Origin: Frigidibacter mobilis
Lineage (GTDB): Bacteria > Pseudomonadota > Alphaproteobacteria > Rhodobacterales > Rhodobacteraceae
DNA: 64,000 nucleotides
Reading direction: 5' to 3'
Assembly: GCF_001620265.1 (NCBI RefSeq)
Contig: NZ_CP012661.1
Coordinates: 4,167,001 to 4,231,000, forward strand
Positions 53,825 through 63,456 of this stretch are shown here, piece by piece. The notes under the pieces are model-generated. The model was not told the DNA's origin. It did not search any database and saw only the letters and a program-made list of their open reading frames with translations. Each line of letters opens with the position of its first letter. Within the stretch, counting starts at the first letter, position 1. The position numbers and the translations under genes were made by a program.

Positions 53825-54813
53825 TGGCTCATCACCTCCAGCCATTCGGCAAGGGCCGCTGCGCGCAGCGCCTCGGCCTCGGTTTCCGTGTAGAACAGCG
53901 TCTTCTCCGGCCGCGGCAGCGCCGCAAACCCGGGCGGCAGCCGCGCAGGGTCAAGTTTCGCGGGGTAGGACCAGTTCCCGGTGGCGATCTTCGACTGGAA
54001 GCTGTCCGACAGGATGAAATCCATGAAGTCCTGCGCCAGTTCGGGCTGATCGGTGCCCGCCAGCTGTGCTGCCAGCTCCACCATGAAGTAATGCCCCTCG
54101 GGGAATATCGCAGCCTTCTTGGTGGCATCCTCTTCCGCAATCAGGTGGTAGGCGGGGGATGTTGTATAGGACAGCACCATATCCGCCTCACCGGCCGTGA
54201 ACATGCCATAGCTTTCCGACCAGCCCTTCGTCACCGTCAGGATCTTCGGCTTCAGCCGCGCCCAGACCTCGGGCGCCTCATCCCCGTAAACCGCCTTCAC
54301 CCACAGCAGCAGCGCGAGGCCGGAGCCGGAGCTGCGCGGATCCTGGATCACGATCTTCAGGCTTTCGGGCGCGTCCAGCAGCGCCTCGAAACTGGCGGGC
54401 GGGTTCGGCAGGCGGGTCTCGTCATAGACAAAGGCCGTCTCGCCCCAGTTGAAGGGCAGGAACACCGCATCCTCCCAGGCCACCGGCATCGTCAGCTCCG
54501 ACGTATCCTGCCCGTGCGGCGCGAAAAGGCCCGTCGCCCGCGCCCGCGCGGTGGCATCGGTGTTCAGCCCGATGATCGCATCCGCCTCGGTGCCCGCGCC
54601 CTCGACCCTCAGCCGCCCCAGCACGTCGCCGGTGGAAAACTGCAGATCGCAGCCGCAGATCGCCTCGAAATCCGCCTCGATCTGCGGCCCCGGGCCCCAG
54701 TCCGAGGCGAAATAGTCGGGGGCATAGACGGTCAGCGCGGGCTTTGCGGGAGCACCCTCGGCAGCAGCAAGGCTGGCCGAAAGGATACCCGCGGCGGTCA
54801 GAAAATGTCTCAT
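53821..54813 (-). CDS. thiB: thiamine ABC transporter substrate-binding protein, first copy
   Basis: A 330-residue paralogue of the next gene along its whole length (LTVYAPDYFASDWGPGPQIEADFEAICGCDLQF, FVYDETRLPNPPASFEALLDA, GLALLLWVKAVYGDEAPE, DMVLSYTTSPAYHLIAEEDAT). The signal peptide is MRHFLTAAGILSASLAAAEG. It is the first gene after the TPP riboswitch. The two binding proteins share one permease and ATPase, which could widen substrate range (thiamine, phosphates or pyrimidine precursors); specificity is not readable here. Confidence 0.92.
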   Translation of the reverse strand: MRHFLTAAGILSASLAAAEGAPAKPALTVYAPDYFASDWGPGPQIEADFEAICGCDLQFSTGDVLGRLRVEGAGTEADAIIGLNTDATARARATGLFAPHGQDTSELTMPVAWEDAVFLPFNWGETAFVYDETRLPNPPASFEALLDAPESLKIVIQDPRSSGSGLALLLWVKAVYGDEAPEVWARLKPKILTVTKGWSESYGMFTAGEADMVLSYTTSPAYHLIAEEDATKKAAIFPEGHYFMVELAAQLAGTDQPELAQDFMDFILSDSFQSKIATGNWSYPAKLDPARLPPGFAALPRPEKTLFYTETEAEALRAAALAEWLEVMSQ

Positions 54814-54862
54814 GTCATCCTCCAAGGGCCGACGGGCGGAGCAAGGACAGGAGACATATCAT

Positions 54863-54952
54863 CCACCTTCCCTCCGCCGGTCTTAACCGGTTCAGGTTCG
54901 ACGGGTTCGCATGGCGCATCTCAGCCCTGCAACGCAGGGCACCCCGAGGTGG
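54863..54952 (-). promoter_or_regulatory. TPP riboswitch (THI element)
   Basis: On the minus strand CCACCTCGGGGTGCCC opens P1, the conserved GGGCTGAGA follows, then ACCCGTCGAACCTGAACCGG, then GGCGGAGGGA, and AGGTGG closes P1. These are the TPP-aptamer core motifs in the right order. It lies 50 bases before the first thiB start and would shut off the thiamine uptake operon when TPP is abundant. Confidence 0.95.
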
Positions 54953-55048
54953 GGGCAACCATAGCCCCCCCCGCCCCCCGCGCAAGCCGAAATGTCTTGA
55001 GCGGCCCCCCCCGCCCCGCTATGCCCCGGGGCAAAGGGAGCCCGCATC

Positions 55049-56152
55049 ATGAGCCTGAACACCTTCGGCCACCTGTTCCGCGTCACCACCTGGGGCGAAA
55101 GCCACGGGCCCGCGCTTGGCGCCACGGTCGATGGCTGCCCCCCCGGCGTGGCGGTGGATGAGGCGATGCTCCAGCACTGGCTCGACCAGCGCAAACCCGG
55201 CCAGAACAAGTACACCACCCAGCGGCAGGAGCCCGACCGGGTGCGCATCCTGTCGGGCCTGTTCGAGGGGCGGACCACCGGCACCCCGATCCAGCTGATG
55301 ATCGAGAATACCGACCAGCGGTCCAAGGATTACGGCGAGATCGCGCAGGCCTTCCGCCCCGGCCATGCCGACATCACCTATCACCAGAAATACGGGCTGC
55401 GCGACTATCGCGGCGGCGGCCGGTCCAGCGCGCGGGAAACCGCGGCGCGGGTGGCGGCAGGCGGCGTGGCGCGGGCGGCCCTGGCGGCGCTGGTGCCGGG
55501 CCTGTCGATCACCGGCTACATGGTGCAGATCGGCCCGCACCGCATCGACCGCGCCCGCTTCGACGCCACCCAGATCCCGCTGAACCCGTTCTGGGTGCCC
55601 GACGCGCAGGCGGCAACCGAATGGGCCGACTACCTTGACGGGCTGCGCAAGTCCGGCAACTCGGTGGGCGCGGTGATCGAGGTCGTCGCCAGCGGCGTGC
55701 CCGCCGGCCTCGGCGCCCCGGTCTATGGCAAGCTCGATACCGACCTTGCCGCGGCGATGATGTCGATCAACGCGGTGAAGGGGGTCGAGATCGGCGACGG
55801 CATGGCCGCCGCGATGCTGACCGGCGTCGACAATGCCGACGAGATCCGCATCGGCAACGATGGCCAGCCGCTGTTCCTGTCCAACCACGCCGGCGGCATC
55901 CTCGGCGGCATCTCCACCGGGCAGGAGATCGTGGTGCGCTTCGCCGTCAAGCCGACCTCGTCGATCCTGACCCCGCGCCGCACCATCACCGTCGCGGGCG
56001 CGGAAACTGACCTCATCACCAAGGGCCGCCACGATCCCTGCGTCGGCATCCGCGCCGTGCCGGTAGGCGAGGCGATGATGGCCTGCGTGCTGCTCGACCA
56101 CCTGCTGCTCGACCGCGGCCAGACCGGCGGCATCCGCGGCCAGATCGGCTAG
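55049..56152 (+). CDS. aroC: chorismate synthase
   Basis: A 367-residue FMN-dependent enzyme that makes chorismate from EPSP, the last common step of the shikimate pathway. The signatures are [18 protein letters not shown], the [18 protein letters not shown] segment, [20 protein letters not shown] and [19 protein letters not shown]. The length fits the bifunctional or monofunctional bacterial class. It converges with a YafY-like regulator, their ends overlapping by four bases. Confidence 0.97.
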   Translation: MSLNTFGHLFRVTTWGESHGPALGATVDGCPPGVAVDEAMLQHWLDQRKPGQNKYTTQRQEPDRVRILSGLFEGRTTGTPIQLMIENTDQRSKDYGEIAQAFRPGHADITYHQKYGLRDYRGGGRSSARETAARVAAGGVARAALAALVPGLSITGYMVQIGPHRIDRARFDATQIPLNPFWVPDAQAATEWADYLDGLRKSGNSVGAVIEVVASGVPAGLGAPVYGKLDTDLAAAMMSINAVKGVEIGDGMAAAMLTGVDNADEIRIGNDGQPLFLSNHAGGILGGISTGQEIVVRFAVKPTSSILTPRRTITVAGAETDLITKGRHDPCVGIRAVPVGEAMMACVLLDHLLLDRGQTGGIRGQIG

Positions 56153-56841
56153 GCCGCCGGCCCCCGCCGCATCTGCGCCTCAAACGCGCGCAGCAGCGGC
56201 ACCCGGCGTGGGCGAAAGCTCTCCTCCGTGGCGGCAACCCCGGCCATCATGCCGATGTGAAAGCGCCGGAAATCCTGGCGCAGGCAGCACCAGGCCAGCA
56301 GCATCAGGCTGCGGTCGAGAAACACCACCGACAGCGGCAGGATGCGCCGTGCACTCACCCCGCCCTCGCGGTCGGTATAGCGGATGTCCAGCGCGCGCTC
56401 TTCCCAGCAGGCCTCGCGGATCAGCGACAGGTGCGGCGGCGCAGCCGCCCGGCGCTCGAAGCGATAGGTCTGCTGCACCGCATGCAGCGCCTGCCGCTGC
56501 ACCCGTTCGGGCAGGGTGGCGATGATCTTGGCCTGCGCCAGCTCTGCCGCCCGGGCCAGCGCCGGATCGCCCGCCATGCGCACCTCGGCCAGCCCCAGCA
56601 CCAGCGCCTCGACCTCTAGCCGCGTGAACATCTGCGGCGGCAGGGCCGGGTCCTCGGTCAGCGTATAGCCGACCCCCGCCGCCCCGTCGATCAGCGCCCC
56701 GCCCGCGCGCAGCGCCGCAATGTCGCGGTAGAGCGTGCGGGCCGACACCTCGGTCTCTTCGGCCAGCCGCGCGGCCGTCACCGGCGCGGGCAGCCGGCGC
56801 AGGGCATCGAGCAGGCGGAACAGGCGGTCGGATCTGGACAT
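56149..56841 (-). CDS. YafY-like HTH/WYL transcriptional regulator
   Basis: 230 residues. The N-terminal HTH_11 domain is [39 protein letters not shown]. The C-terminal WYL-type domain includes [52 protein letters not shown] proteins sense nucleic acid or small ligands. It diverges from a GST gene across 65 bases and may regulate it. Confidence 0.88.
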   Translation of the reverse strand: MSRSDRLFRLLDALRRLPAPVTAARLAEETEVSARTLYRDIAALRAGGALIDGAAGVGYTLTEDPALPPQMFTRLEVEALVLGLAEVRMAGDPALARAAELAQAKIIATLPERVQRQALHAVQQTYRFERRAAAPPHLSLIREACWEERALDIRYTDREGGVSARRILPLSVVFLDRSLMLLAWCCLRQDFRRFHIGMMAGVAATEESFRPRRVPLLRAFEAQMRRGPAA

Positions 56842-56906
56842 GATGCTGACAGGTTCTGACAGGATGCCCCGGTCATAACAACGGCATCACCCAAGGAGAA
56901 CCCCCG

Positions 56907-57521
56907 ATGCTGACCCTGTTCCACGCCCCCCAGTCCCGCTCCTCCCGCCTTGTCACGCTGATCGACGAGATGGCCCTGCAGGACCGGGTGAAGATCCACA
57001 CCGTCACCATCCCGCGGATGGATGGCAGCGGCGGGCCCGACGCCGCCAACCCGCATCCCGAAGCCAAGGTGCCGGCCCTGCTGCATGACGGCACGCTCAT
57101 CACCGAAACCGCTGCCATCATCCTCTATCTGACCACCCTGTTCCCCGAGGCGGGCATGGCGCCCAGGGCCGATGATCCGCGCTATGGTGCATACCTGACC
57201 TGGCTGTTCTGGTATGGCAACGTGATGGAGCCGGTGCTGATCCTCGAAGCCGCGGGCCTCGGCCATCCGTACCTGCACGCCACCTTTCGCGGCCATCCGG
57301 AAGGTGTCGCCCGGCTGCGCGCCGCGCTGGAGCGGGGGCCCTGGCTGCTGGGCGACAGCTACAGCGCCGCCGACCTGCTGTGCCACTCGCCCTATGCCTG
57401 GTTCAAGGAGGCCACGCCCGAAGATCCCCTGATCCGCGACTGGGTGGCCCGTTGCCAGGCCCGCCCGGCCGCCGAGCGGACGAGGGCCAGCGACGCGGCG
57501 GCGCTGCAGCAAGCCGCCTGA
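56907..57521 (+). CDS. glutathione S-transferase family protein
   Basis: 204 residues. Thioredoxin-like N-terminus MLTLFHAPQSRSSRLVTLIDEM, cis-Pro region PEAKVPALLHDGTLITETAAIILYL, then a helical C-terminal domain with ALERGPWLLGDSYSAADLLCHSP (N-capping box). AAGGAG precedes the ATG by eight bases. The divergent YafY-like regulator is the likely controller. Substrate unknown. Confidence 0.92.
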   Translation: MLTLFHAPQSRSSRLVTLIDEMALQDRVKIHTVTIPRMDGSGGPDAANPHPEAKVPALLHDGTLITETAAIILYLTTLFPEAGMAPRADDPRYGAYLTWLFWYGNVMEPVLILEAAGLGHPYLHATFRGHPEGVARLRAALERGPWLLGDSYSAADLLCHSPYAWFKEATPEDPLIRDWVARCQARPAAERTRASDAAALQQAA

Positions 57522-57543
57522 GCAGGACGTTCTGGCGGCGCAG

Positions 57544-58425
57544 CTACGCGGCCGGCCTGTCCGCCTGCCGCGACAGCTGCACCGCCAGGATGCCGCCCGC
57601 GATCACCATCACGCCCGCAGCATCCGCCCAGCCAAGCCGTTCCCCCAGCAGCACCGCAGCCACGGCAACCCCGAAGAACGGGTTGAGGAAATGGAAGGTC
57701 GAGGCGCGGACGGTACCGATCCGCCCCACCAGCAGGAACCACACCCAGGTCGCCAGCACGCCCGGCACCAGCGTGGTGTACAGGAACGCTCCCACCAGCC
57801 GCGGTGTCCAGTGCACCACGAAGGGCTCTGTCGCCGCCGCCACAACCGCCAGCGCGGCAGAGCCCACAAACATCTGCAGCCCCACCACCATCATCACATT
57901 GCCGCCGCCGCCGGTCGCGCCCCGCATCGACAGCGTCGCCACCGTCAGCGCCAGGGATCCCAGCAGGCACAGCGCCACCCCGCCCAGATCGGTGCCGCCC
58001 GACAGCCGCGAGCCCATGATAAGCGCCACGCCCGCCATCCCGGCCACCAGCCCGGCAATCCCCAGCGGGCGCACCCTGTCGCCGAACAGCGCCCAGCCGA
58101 ACCCCGCCACCAGCAGCGGCATCGAGGAAGCGATGATCGCCGCCAGCGAGGCCTCCACCCATTGCATCGCCACGAAGTTCAGCCCGAGGTACAGCGCGTT
58201 CTGGCAGATCCCGAAGATCACCACCGCCCGCCATTGCGCCCGGCTCAGCCGCCAGCTCTGTCCCATCGCCAGCGCGATGCCGCAGGCAACCGCCCCCGAC
58301 AGCAGGAACCGCGCCGCCAGTGCCGTCAGCGGCGGTGCATCGGCCACGATCATCCGCGCCGAGGTGAAGGCCGAGGACCACATGAAGGCAAAGCCCAGCC
58401 CCATCAGGATCGCGCGGGTATCCAT
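57544..58425 (-). CDS. EamA/DMT family transporter
   Basis: A 293-residue inner-membrane protein with about ten helices in two EamA halves (MGLGFAFMWSSAFTSARMIV and GGVALCLLGSLALTVATLSMR). The N-terminal FMWSSAFTSAR is typical of the family. Substrate unknown. It converges with the GST gene. Confidence 0.9.
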   Translation of the reverse strand: MDTRAILMGLGFAFMWSSAFTSARMIVADAPPLTALAARFLLSGAVACGIALAMGQSWRLSRAQWRAVVIFGICQNALYLGLNFVAMQWVEASLAAIIASSMPLLVAGFGWALFGDRVRPLGIAGLVAGMAGVALIMGSRLSGGTDLGGVALCLLGSLALTVATLSMRGATGGGGNVMMVVGLQMFVGSAALAVVAAATEPFVVHWTPRLVGAFLYTTLVPGVLATWVWFLLVGRIGTVRASTFHFLNPFFGVAVAAVLLGERLGWADAAGVMVIAGGILAVQLSRQADRPAA

Positions 58426-58486
58426 GTCTGCACCTCAAATGGAAAAGGCCGCGTATCCGACCGGAACGCGACCCTATCCATTGGCC

Positions 58487-58505
58487 GCGGGGCTGCAAGC
58501 CCCGC
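58487..58505. terminator. hairpin downstream of the HU gene
   Basis: GCGGGGCT and AGCCCCGC pair perfectly around GCA. It lies 25 bases beyond the HU stop and upstream of the EamA gene. No T-tract follows, so its role as terminator is uncertain. Confidence 0.4.
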
Positions 58506-58529
58506 CGTAAATCTTCAGCCGCAGACGGC

Positions 58530-58817
58530 TCAGCCGTTCACGATGTCTTTCAGCGACTTGGCGATCGTCACCTTGACGACCTTGTCGGCCGGCTTGGTCA
58601 TGGTCTCGCCCGTGGCCGGGTTGCGCACCTGGCGCTCGGGGCGGGCCTTGCAGACCACCTTGCCGATACCCGGAATGGTCACGGAACCGCCATTGGTCAC
58701 TTCGGTGGCGACCACCGTCCCGATCGCGTCCAGCGCGGCGGTGGCGGTTTTCTTGTCCGAGCCCATAGCCTCGGCCACAGCTGCAACAAGCTGCGCTTTC
58801 GTCATCGGTTTCGACAT
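58530..58817 (-). CDS. HU family DNA-binding protein
   Basis: A 95-residue nucleoid protein. It begins MSKPMTKAQLVAAVAEAMGSDKKTATAALDAIGTVVATEV, continues GSVTIPGIGKVVCKARPERQVRNPATGETM (DNA-binding arm with the RNPxTGE proline turn) and ends KVVKVTIAKSLKDIVNG. GAGGAG lies upstream on the minus strand. HU bends DNA and compacts the chromosome. Confidence 0.95.
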   Translation of the reverse strand: MSKPMTKAQLVAAVAEAMGSDKKTATAALDAIGTVVATEVTNGGSVTIPGIGKVVCKARPERQVRNPATGETMTKPADKVVKVTIAKSLKDIVNG

Positions 58818-58943
58818 TTAAATCTCCTCACATGCGCCCCGTTTTCAGGGTCATCTGCGCCGTATTCGGCATATTCGGCTGCTACACAGGTTTTCGGCCA
58901 GCAAGGCAAGCGTTTTTCGCCCGGTTTGGCCAGTTTTCCAGCG

Positions 58944-60428
58944 TCAAAGGAACGCGGTTTCCTCAAAACTGCGCAACTTGCGGCTGTGGATGCGCTCCAG
59001 CGGCATGTCGCGCAGCCGCTCCATCGCCCGCACCCCGATCAGCAGGTGGCGGCTGACCTGGGTCTTGTAGAATTCCGACGCCATCCCCGGCAACTTCAGC
59101 TCGCCATGCAGCGGCTTGTCGCTGACGCAGAGCAAGGTGCCATAGGGCACGCGGAACCGGAAGCCGTTGGCGGCGATGGTGGCGCTTTCCATATCCAGCG
59201 CAATCGCACGGGACTGCGACAGCCGCTGCACCGGGCCCGACTGGTCGCGCAGCTCCCAGTTGCGGTTGTCGATGGTGGCGACGGTGCCGGTGCGCATGAT
59301 CCGCTTCAGCTCATACCCGTCCAGTTCGGTCACCTCGGCCACCGCCTCCTGCAGCGCGATCTGGATCTCGGCCAGCGCCGGGATCGGCACCCAGACCGGC
59401 AGATCGGCATCCAGAACGTGATCCTCGCGCAGATAGGCATGGGCCAGCACGAAATCGCCCAGGCTCTGGCTGTTGCGCAGCCCGGCGCAATGCCCGACCA
59501 TCAGCCAGGCATGGGGCCTGAGCACCGCGATATGGTCGGTCGCCGTCTTGGCATTCGACGGGCCGACGCCGATATTCACCAGCGTGATCCCCTGCCCGTC
59601 CGCCCGCTTCAGGTGATAGGCCGGCATCTGCGGCATCTTCGGCAGATGCGGCATCGCCCCGTCCGGCGTGGTGACAGAGATATTGCCCGGCCCCACAAAA
59701 GCCTCATAGCCGCTGTCCGGGTCCGCCAGCGCGGTGCGGGCAAAGGCCTCGAACTCATCGACATAGAACTGGTAGTTGGTGAACAGCACATGGTTCTGGA
59801 AATGCTCGGGCATCGTCGCGGTGTAATGCGACAGCCGCGCCAGCGAGTAGTCCACCCGCTGCGCCGTGAACGGCGCCAGATGACCGGAGCCGTCGGGATG
59901 CGACAGGTTGGTGCCGTTCACGATGTCATCATCCATCGTCGCCAGGTCCGGCACGTCGAACACGTCGCGCAGAGAGAAGCTCAGCACCCCCTCCTGCGGC
60001 ACCGCGACAGACGGGTTGCCCGCCACCGCAAAATGCACCGGAATCGCCGTGCCCGAGGGCCCGATGCTGACCGGCACCCCGTGGTTGCGGATCAGGAGCC
60101 CCAGCTGCTGCACCAGGTAGTTGCGGAACAGGTCGGGCCGGGTGATCGTCGCCGAATAGGTCCCCGGCACCGCGACATGGCCAAAGCTCAGCCGGCTGTC
60201 GGCCTTCATGTGGCTCGACGTGGTGATCCGCACCTCGGGGTAGAAGGCCCGCAGCCGCGCCGCCGGCCTGCCGCCGGTCAGCGTGCTGTTGAACCCCTCC
60301 AGCAGGAACGCCGTCGCCTCGGCATAGAGCTCTTCCAGCCGCGTCACCGCCGCCTCGGGGTCGGTGAAGCTCTCGGCAGCGCGCGCCGGCGCTGTCTGCA
60401 CCGGCAATGTGGGATCACTCGCGGTCAT
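58944..60428 (-). CDS. amn: AMP nucleosidase
   Basis: A 494-residue enzyme that splits AMP into adenine and ribose 5-phosphate. An N-terminal AMP-nucleosidase-specific domain (FLLEGFNSTLTGGRPAARLRAFYPEVRITTSSHM) is followed by a PNP/UDP-phosphorylase-like domain (INIGVGPSNAKTATDHIAVLRPHAWLMVGHCAGLRNSQSLGDFVLAHAYLREDHVLDADLP and ALDMESATIAANGFRFRVPYGTLLCVSDKPLHGELK). The ATG overlaps the stop of adenine deaminase by four bases, so adenine release and adenine deamination are coupled. Confidence 0.95.
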   Translation of the reverse strand: MTASDPTLPVQTAPARAAESFTDPEAAVTRLEELYAEATAFLLEGFNSTLTGGRPAARLRAFYPEVRITTSSHMKADSRLSFGHVAVPGTYSATITRPDLFRNYLVQQLGLLIRNHGVPVSIGPSGTAIPVHFAVAGNPSVAVPQEGVLSFSLRDVFDVPDLATMDDDIVNGTNLSHPDGSGHLAPFTAQRVDYSLARLSHYTATMPEHFQNHVLFTNYQFYVDEFEAFARTALADPDSGYEAFVGPGNISVTTPDGAMPHLPKMPQMPAYHLKRADGQGITLVNIGVGPSNAKTATDHIAVLRPHAWLMVGHCAGLRNSQSLGDFVLAHAYLREDHVLDADLPVWVPIPALAEIQIALQEAVAEVTELDGYELKRIMRTGTVATIDNRNWELRDQSGPVQRLSQSRAIALDMESATIAANGFRFRVPYGTLLCVSDKPLHGELKLPGMASEFYKTQVSRHLLIGVRAMERLRDMPLERIHSRKLRSFEETAFL

Positions 60429-62229
60429 TCAAACAGCCCCGTCAGCTCAAATTTCGTCACATCCACCAGCCCCAGGTCGGAAATCCGCAGCTCGGGGATC
60501 ACCACCAGCGCCAGCAGCGAATGCTGCATATAGGCGTTGTTCAGCGTGCAGCCGCACGCGGCCATCGCGGCCACCATCCGGTCCGCCTTTGCCGCAACCT
60601 CCACCGCCGGGCTGTCGCTCATCAGCCCCGCAATCGGCAAGGGCACCTGCGCGATCTCTTCCCCGTCCTTCCAGACGGTGATCCCGCCGCCGATCTCGCC
60701 CAGCCGGTTCGCTGCCGCCGCCATCATCGCGGCATCGGTGCCGACCACGATCATGTGGTGGCTGTCATGCGCGACGGTAGAGCCGATCGCCATCCGCCCG
60801 GTATAGCCAAAGCCCGACACGAAGCCGTTCACCACCTTGCCGGTGCCGCGGTGCCGCTCCACCAGCGCGATCTGCGCCACGCCCTTGGCCTCGTCGGGCT
60901 GCGCGAACCCGTCCACCACCGCCAGTTCCGCGGTCAGCGCCCGGGTCGGCGCCTGATTCTCCACCACGCCGATCACCTTGGCCGTCACGGTGTTGGCCCC
61001 TCGGGCGCGGCAATCGCAAAATCCTCGGGCTCCAGCGCCTTGCCCAGCCGCACCGTCGCCCGCGCCTCCTCGGGCCAGGCGTAATGCGGGCACTCCACCA
61101 GCAGCCTGCCATCCATCGCCACCGTGCGCCCGCGGGCGATCACCCGCTCGATCGGCAGGCTGGTCAGGTCCGAGGTCAGGATGATATCCGCCCGCCGCCC
61201 CGGCGTCAGGCTGCCCAGATCCCGCTCCAGCCCGAAATGCGTCGCGGTGTTGATCGTCGCCATCTGCAGCGCCACCAGCGGATCGCAGCCGCAGGCGATG
61301 GCATGGCGCACCACCCGGTTCATGTGCCCGTCATTCACCAGCGTGCCCGAATGGCAATCGTCGGTGCACAGGATGAAGTTGCGCGGGTCGAGCCCCTTCC
61401 GGGTGATCGCGGTGATCTGGCTCTCCACGTCATACCAGGCCGATCCCAGCCGCAGCATGGACCGCATCCCCTGCCGCACCCGCGCAATCGCGTCCGCTTC
61501 GCATGTGCCCTCATGGTCATCGGCCGCGCCCCCCGCCACATAGGCGGAAAACGCGTGCCCCAGATCGGGGCTGGCATAATGCCCGCCGATGGTCTTGCCC
61601 GCCCGCTGGGTCACGCTCAGCTCCGACAGCATCTTGCGGTCGCCGGCGATCACGCCCGGAAAGTTCATCATCTCGCCCAGGCCGATGATGCCCGGCCATT
61701 GCATCGCCTCGGCCACGTCATCGGCGGTGATCTCATATCCCGTCGTCTCCAGCCCGGGGGCCGAAGGCGCGCAGCTCGGCATCTGGGTGAAGATGTTCAC
61801 CGGCTGCATCTGCGCCTCGTCATGCATCATCCGCACGCCGGCCAGCCCCAGCACATTCGCAATCTCATGCGGATCGGTGAACATGGTCGTGGTGCCATGC
61901 GGGATCACCGCCGCGGCAAACTCTGCCGGGGTCAGCATCCCGCTTTCGATATGCATGTGCCCGTCGCAGAGGCCGGGGATCATGAAGCGACCTTCCGCCT
62001 CGATCACCTCGGTCTCGGGCCCGATGCAATGGCCGGCATCCGGGCCGACATAGGCGATGCGCCCGTCGGCCACGGCAATGTCGTGGCCCGGCAGCACCTC
62101 GCGGCTGTGGACATTGACCCATTGCCCGCCGCGCACCACCAGGTCGGCGGCCTCGCGTCCGGCAGCAATGGCGATCAGGCGGGGGGCGGCATCGGCCCAG
62201 CTCTTCAGGGGAAAATTCGAGTGTTCCAT
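60425..62229 (-). pseudogene. ade: adenine deaminase, single frameshift
   Basis: Ade deaminates adenine to hypoxanthine. The amidohydrolase domain (GLCDGHMHIESGML, TDPHEIANVLG, MNFPGVIAGD, GHYASP, LCTDDCHSGTLVNDGHM, LGSLTPGRRADIIL) runs in one frame to FAIAAPEG. The C-terminal adenine-deaminase domain (VTAKVIGVVENQAPTRALTAEL, FGYTGRMAIGSTVAHDSHHMIVVG, GCTLNNAYMQHSLLALVVIPELRISDLGLVDV) is in the next frame. One extra G at the minus-strand GGGG (60997-61000) gives PEGANTVTAKVIG and about 601 residues, the normal length. It is the first gene of the ade-amn operon. Confidence 0.92.
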
Positions 62230-62311
62230 GCCGAAACTTCTCCTACCGCGGCAAGGCTTGCAAGTGACGATCTGGCGACAGTCCGGCACAATGCCCGACA
62301 GATTTTCTATA

Positions 62312-62350
62312 CATATGACATCTGTATAGGGTCCGTATGGTCTCCATATC
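62312..62350 (+). repeat. 11-bp phased hexamer site 3
   Basis: CATATG (62312), TGTATA (62323), CGTATG (62334) and CATATC (62345) are exactly 11 bp apart with spacers ACATC, GGGTC and GTCTC. It lies between the divergent ade and topoisomerase IB genes, about 65 bases before the latter's likely start. Confidence 0.85.
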
Positions 62351-62414
62351 GGCCCCGCAGGCCCCAGGGAACCCGCCGTCCGCCTTGCGGGTTGCGCCCT
62401 GGCCCTTGCAGGAC

Positions 62415-63406
62415 ATGCCGCAGATGCCGCCCCGCCCCCGCCTGATCTACTATCCCGACAGCCAGCCCGGCATCCGCCGCCTGCGCCGCGGCCGCGGCTT
62501 TTCCTACCTCGCCCCGACGGCACCACCATCGCCGCCGCTGCCGAGCGCGCCCGCATCGCCGCCCTCGCCGTGCCCCCGGCCTATGAGGATGTGTGGATCT
62601 GCCCCCGCCCCGATGGCCATCTGCAAGCCACCGGCCGCGATGCCCGCCTGCGCAAGCAGTATCGCTATCATCCTGATTGGACTGCATTTCAGGCCGAAAA
62701 GAAGTATGCCGGCCTGCCCGCCTTCGGCGCCGCCCTGCCCCGCATCCGCCGCGCGATCCTGCGTGATCTTCAGGGCGAGGCCGGGGACCAGGCCTTCGCC
62801 ATCGCCGCCGTGCTGCTGCTGATCGACCGCCTGTCGATCCGCGTCGGCAACCCCGCCTATGCCAGCCTGAACGGCAGTTTCGGCGCCACCACCCTGCGCC
62901 GCCGCCACCTGAAGCTGACCGCCGCGGGCCTGCGGCTCGACTACACCGCCAAGGGCGGCCAGCGGGTGCGCGCCGCCGTCGCGGACCGTACCCTCAACCG
63001 GGTGTTAACCGCTTTGGACGATCTTCCGGGCCAGAGCCTGGCGAAATGGGTCGATGCGGAGGGCGCCACCCGCCCCGTCACCTCCGATCAGGTCAACGCC
63101 CGGCTGGCCGGTCTTGTCGGCGATGCCGGGGCGACGGCCAAGACCTTCCGCACCTGGAACGGCTCCGTCGCGGCGCTGGAGGCAGCCCTTTCCGAAGAAA
63201 ACCCCAGTATCCGCAGCCTCTCGCAGGCCGCGGCATCGCGCCTGCACAATACCCCCACCGTCGCCCGCGGCAGCTATATCCACCCGCAAGTCATTGATTT
63301 TGCATCAGAATCACTTGATATCCGGGCGGCTTTGACCCTCGATCTGCCCCCGGTCCAAGGTCTCCGCCTGCCCGAACGCGCCCTGCTGCGCCTGCTGGAG
63401 GGATAG
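62415..63406 (+). pseudogene. DNA topoisomerase IB, single frameshift
   Basis: A poxvirus-like type IB topoisomerase that relaxes supercoils without ATP. The N-terminal part (RLIYYPDSQPGIRRLRRGRGFSYLAP) and the rest (GTTIAAAAERARIAALAVPPAYEDVWICPRPDGHLQATGRDARLRKQYRYHPDW, RLSIRVGNPAYASLNGSFGATTL, FRTWNGSVAALEAAL and the terminal SYIHP with the active-site Tyr) lie in different frames. One extra C in the CCCC at 62512-62515 joins them as YLAPDGTTIAA, giving about 330 residues. The start MPQMPPRPRLIYY is approximate. Confidence 0.9.
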
Positions 63407-63456
63407 GCTTGCGCAGCCTCCGCCGCGCGCCCATCCTGCCCGCAAAGGAGCCCGCC

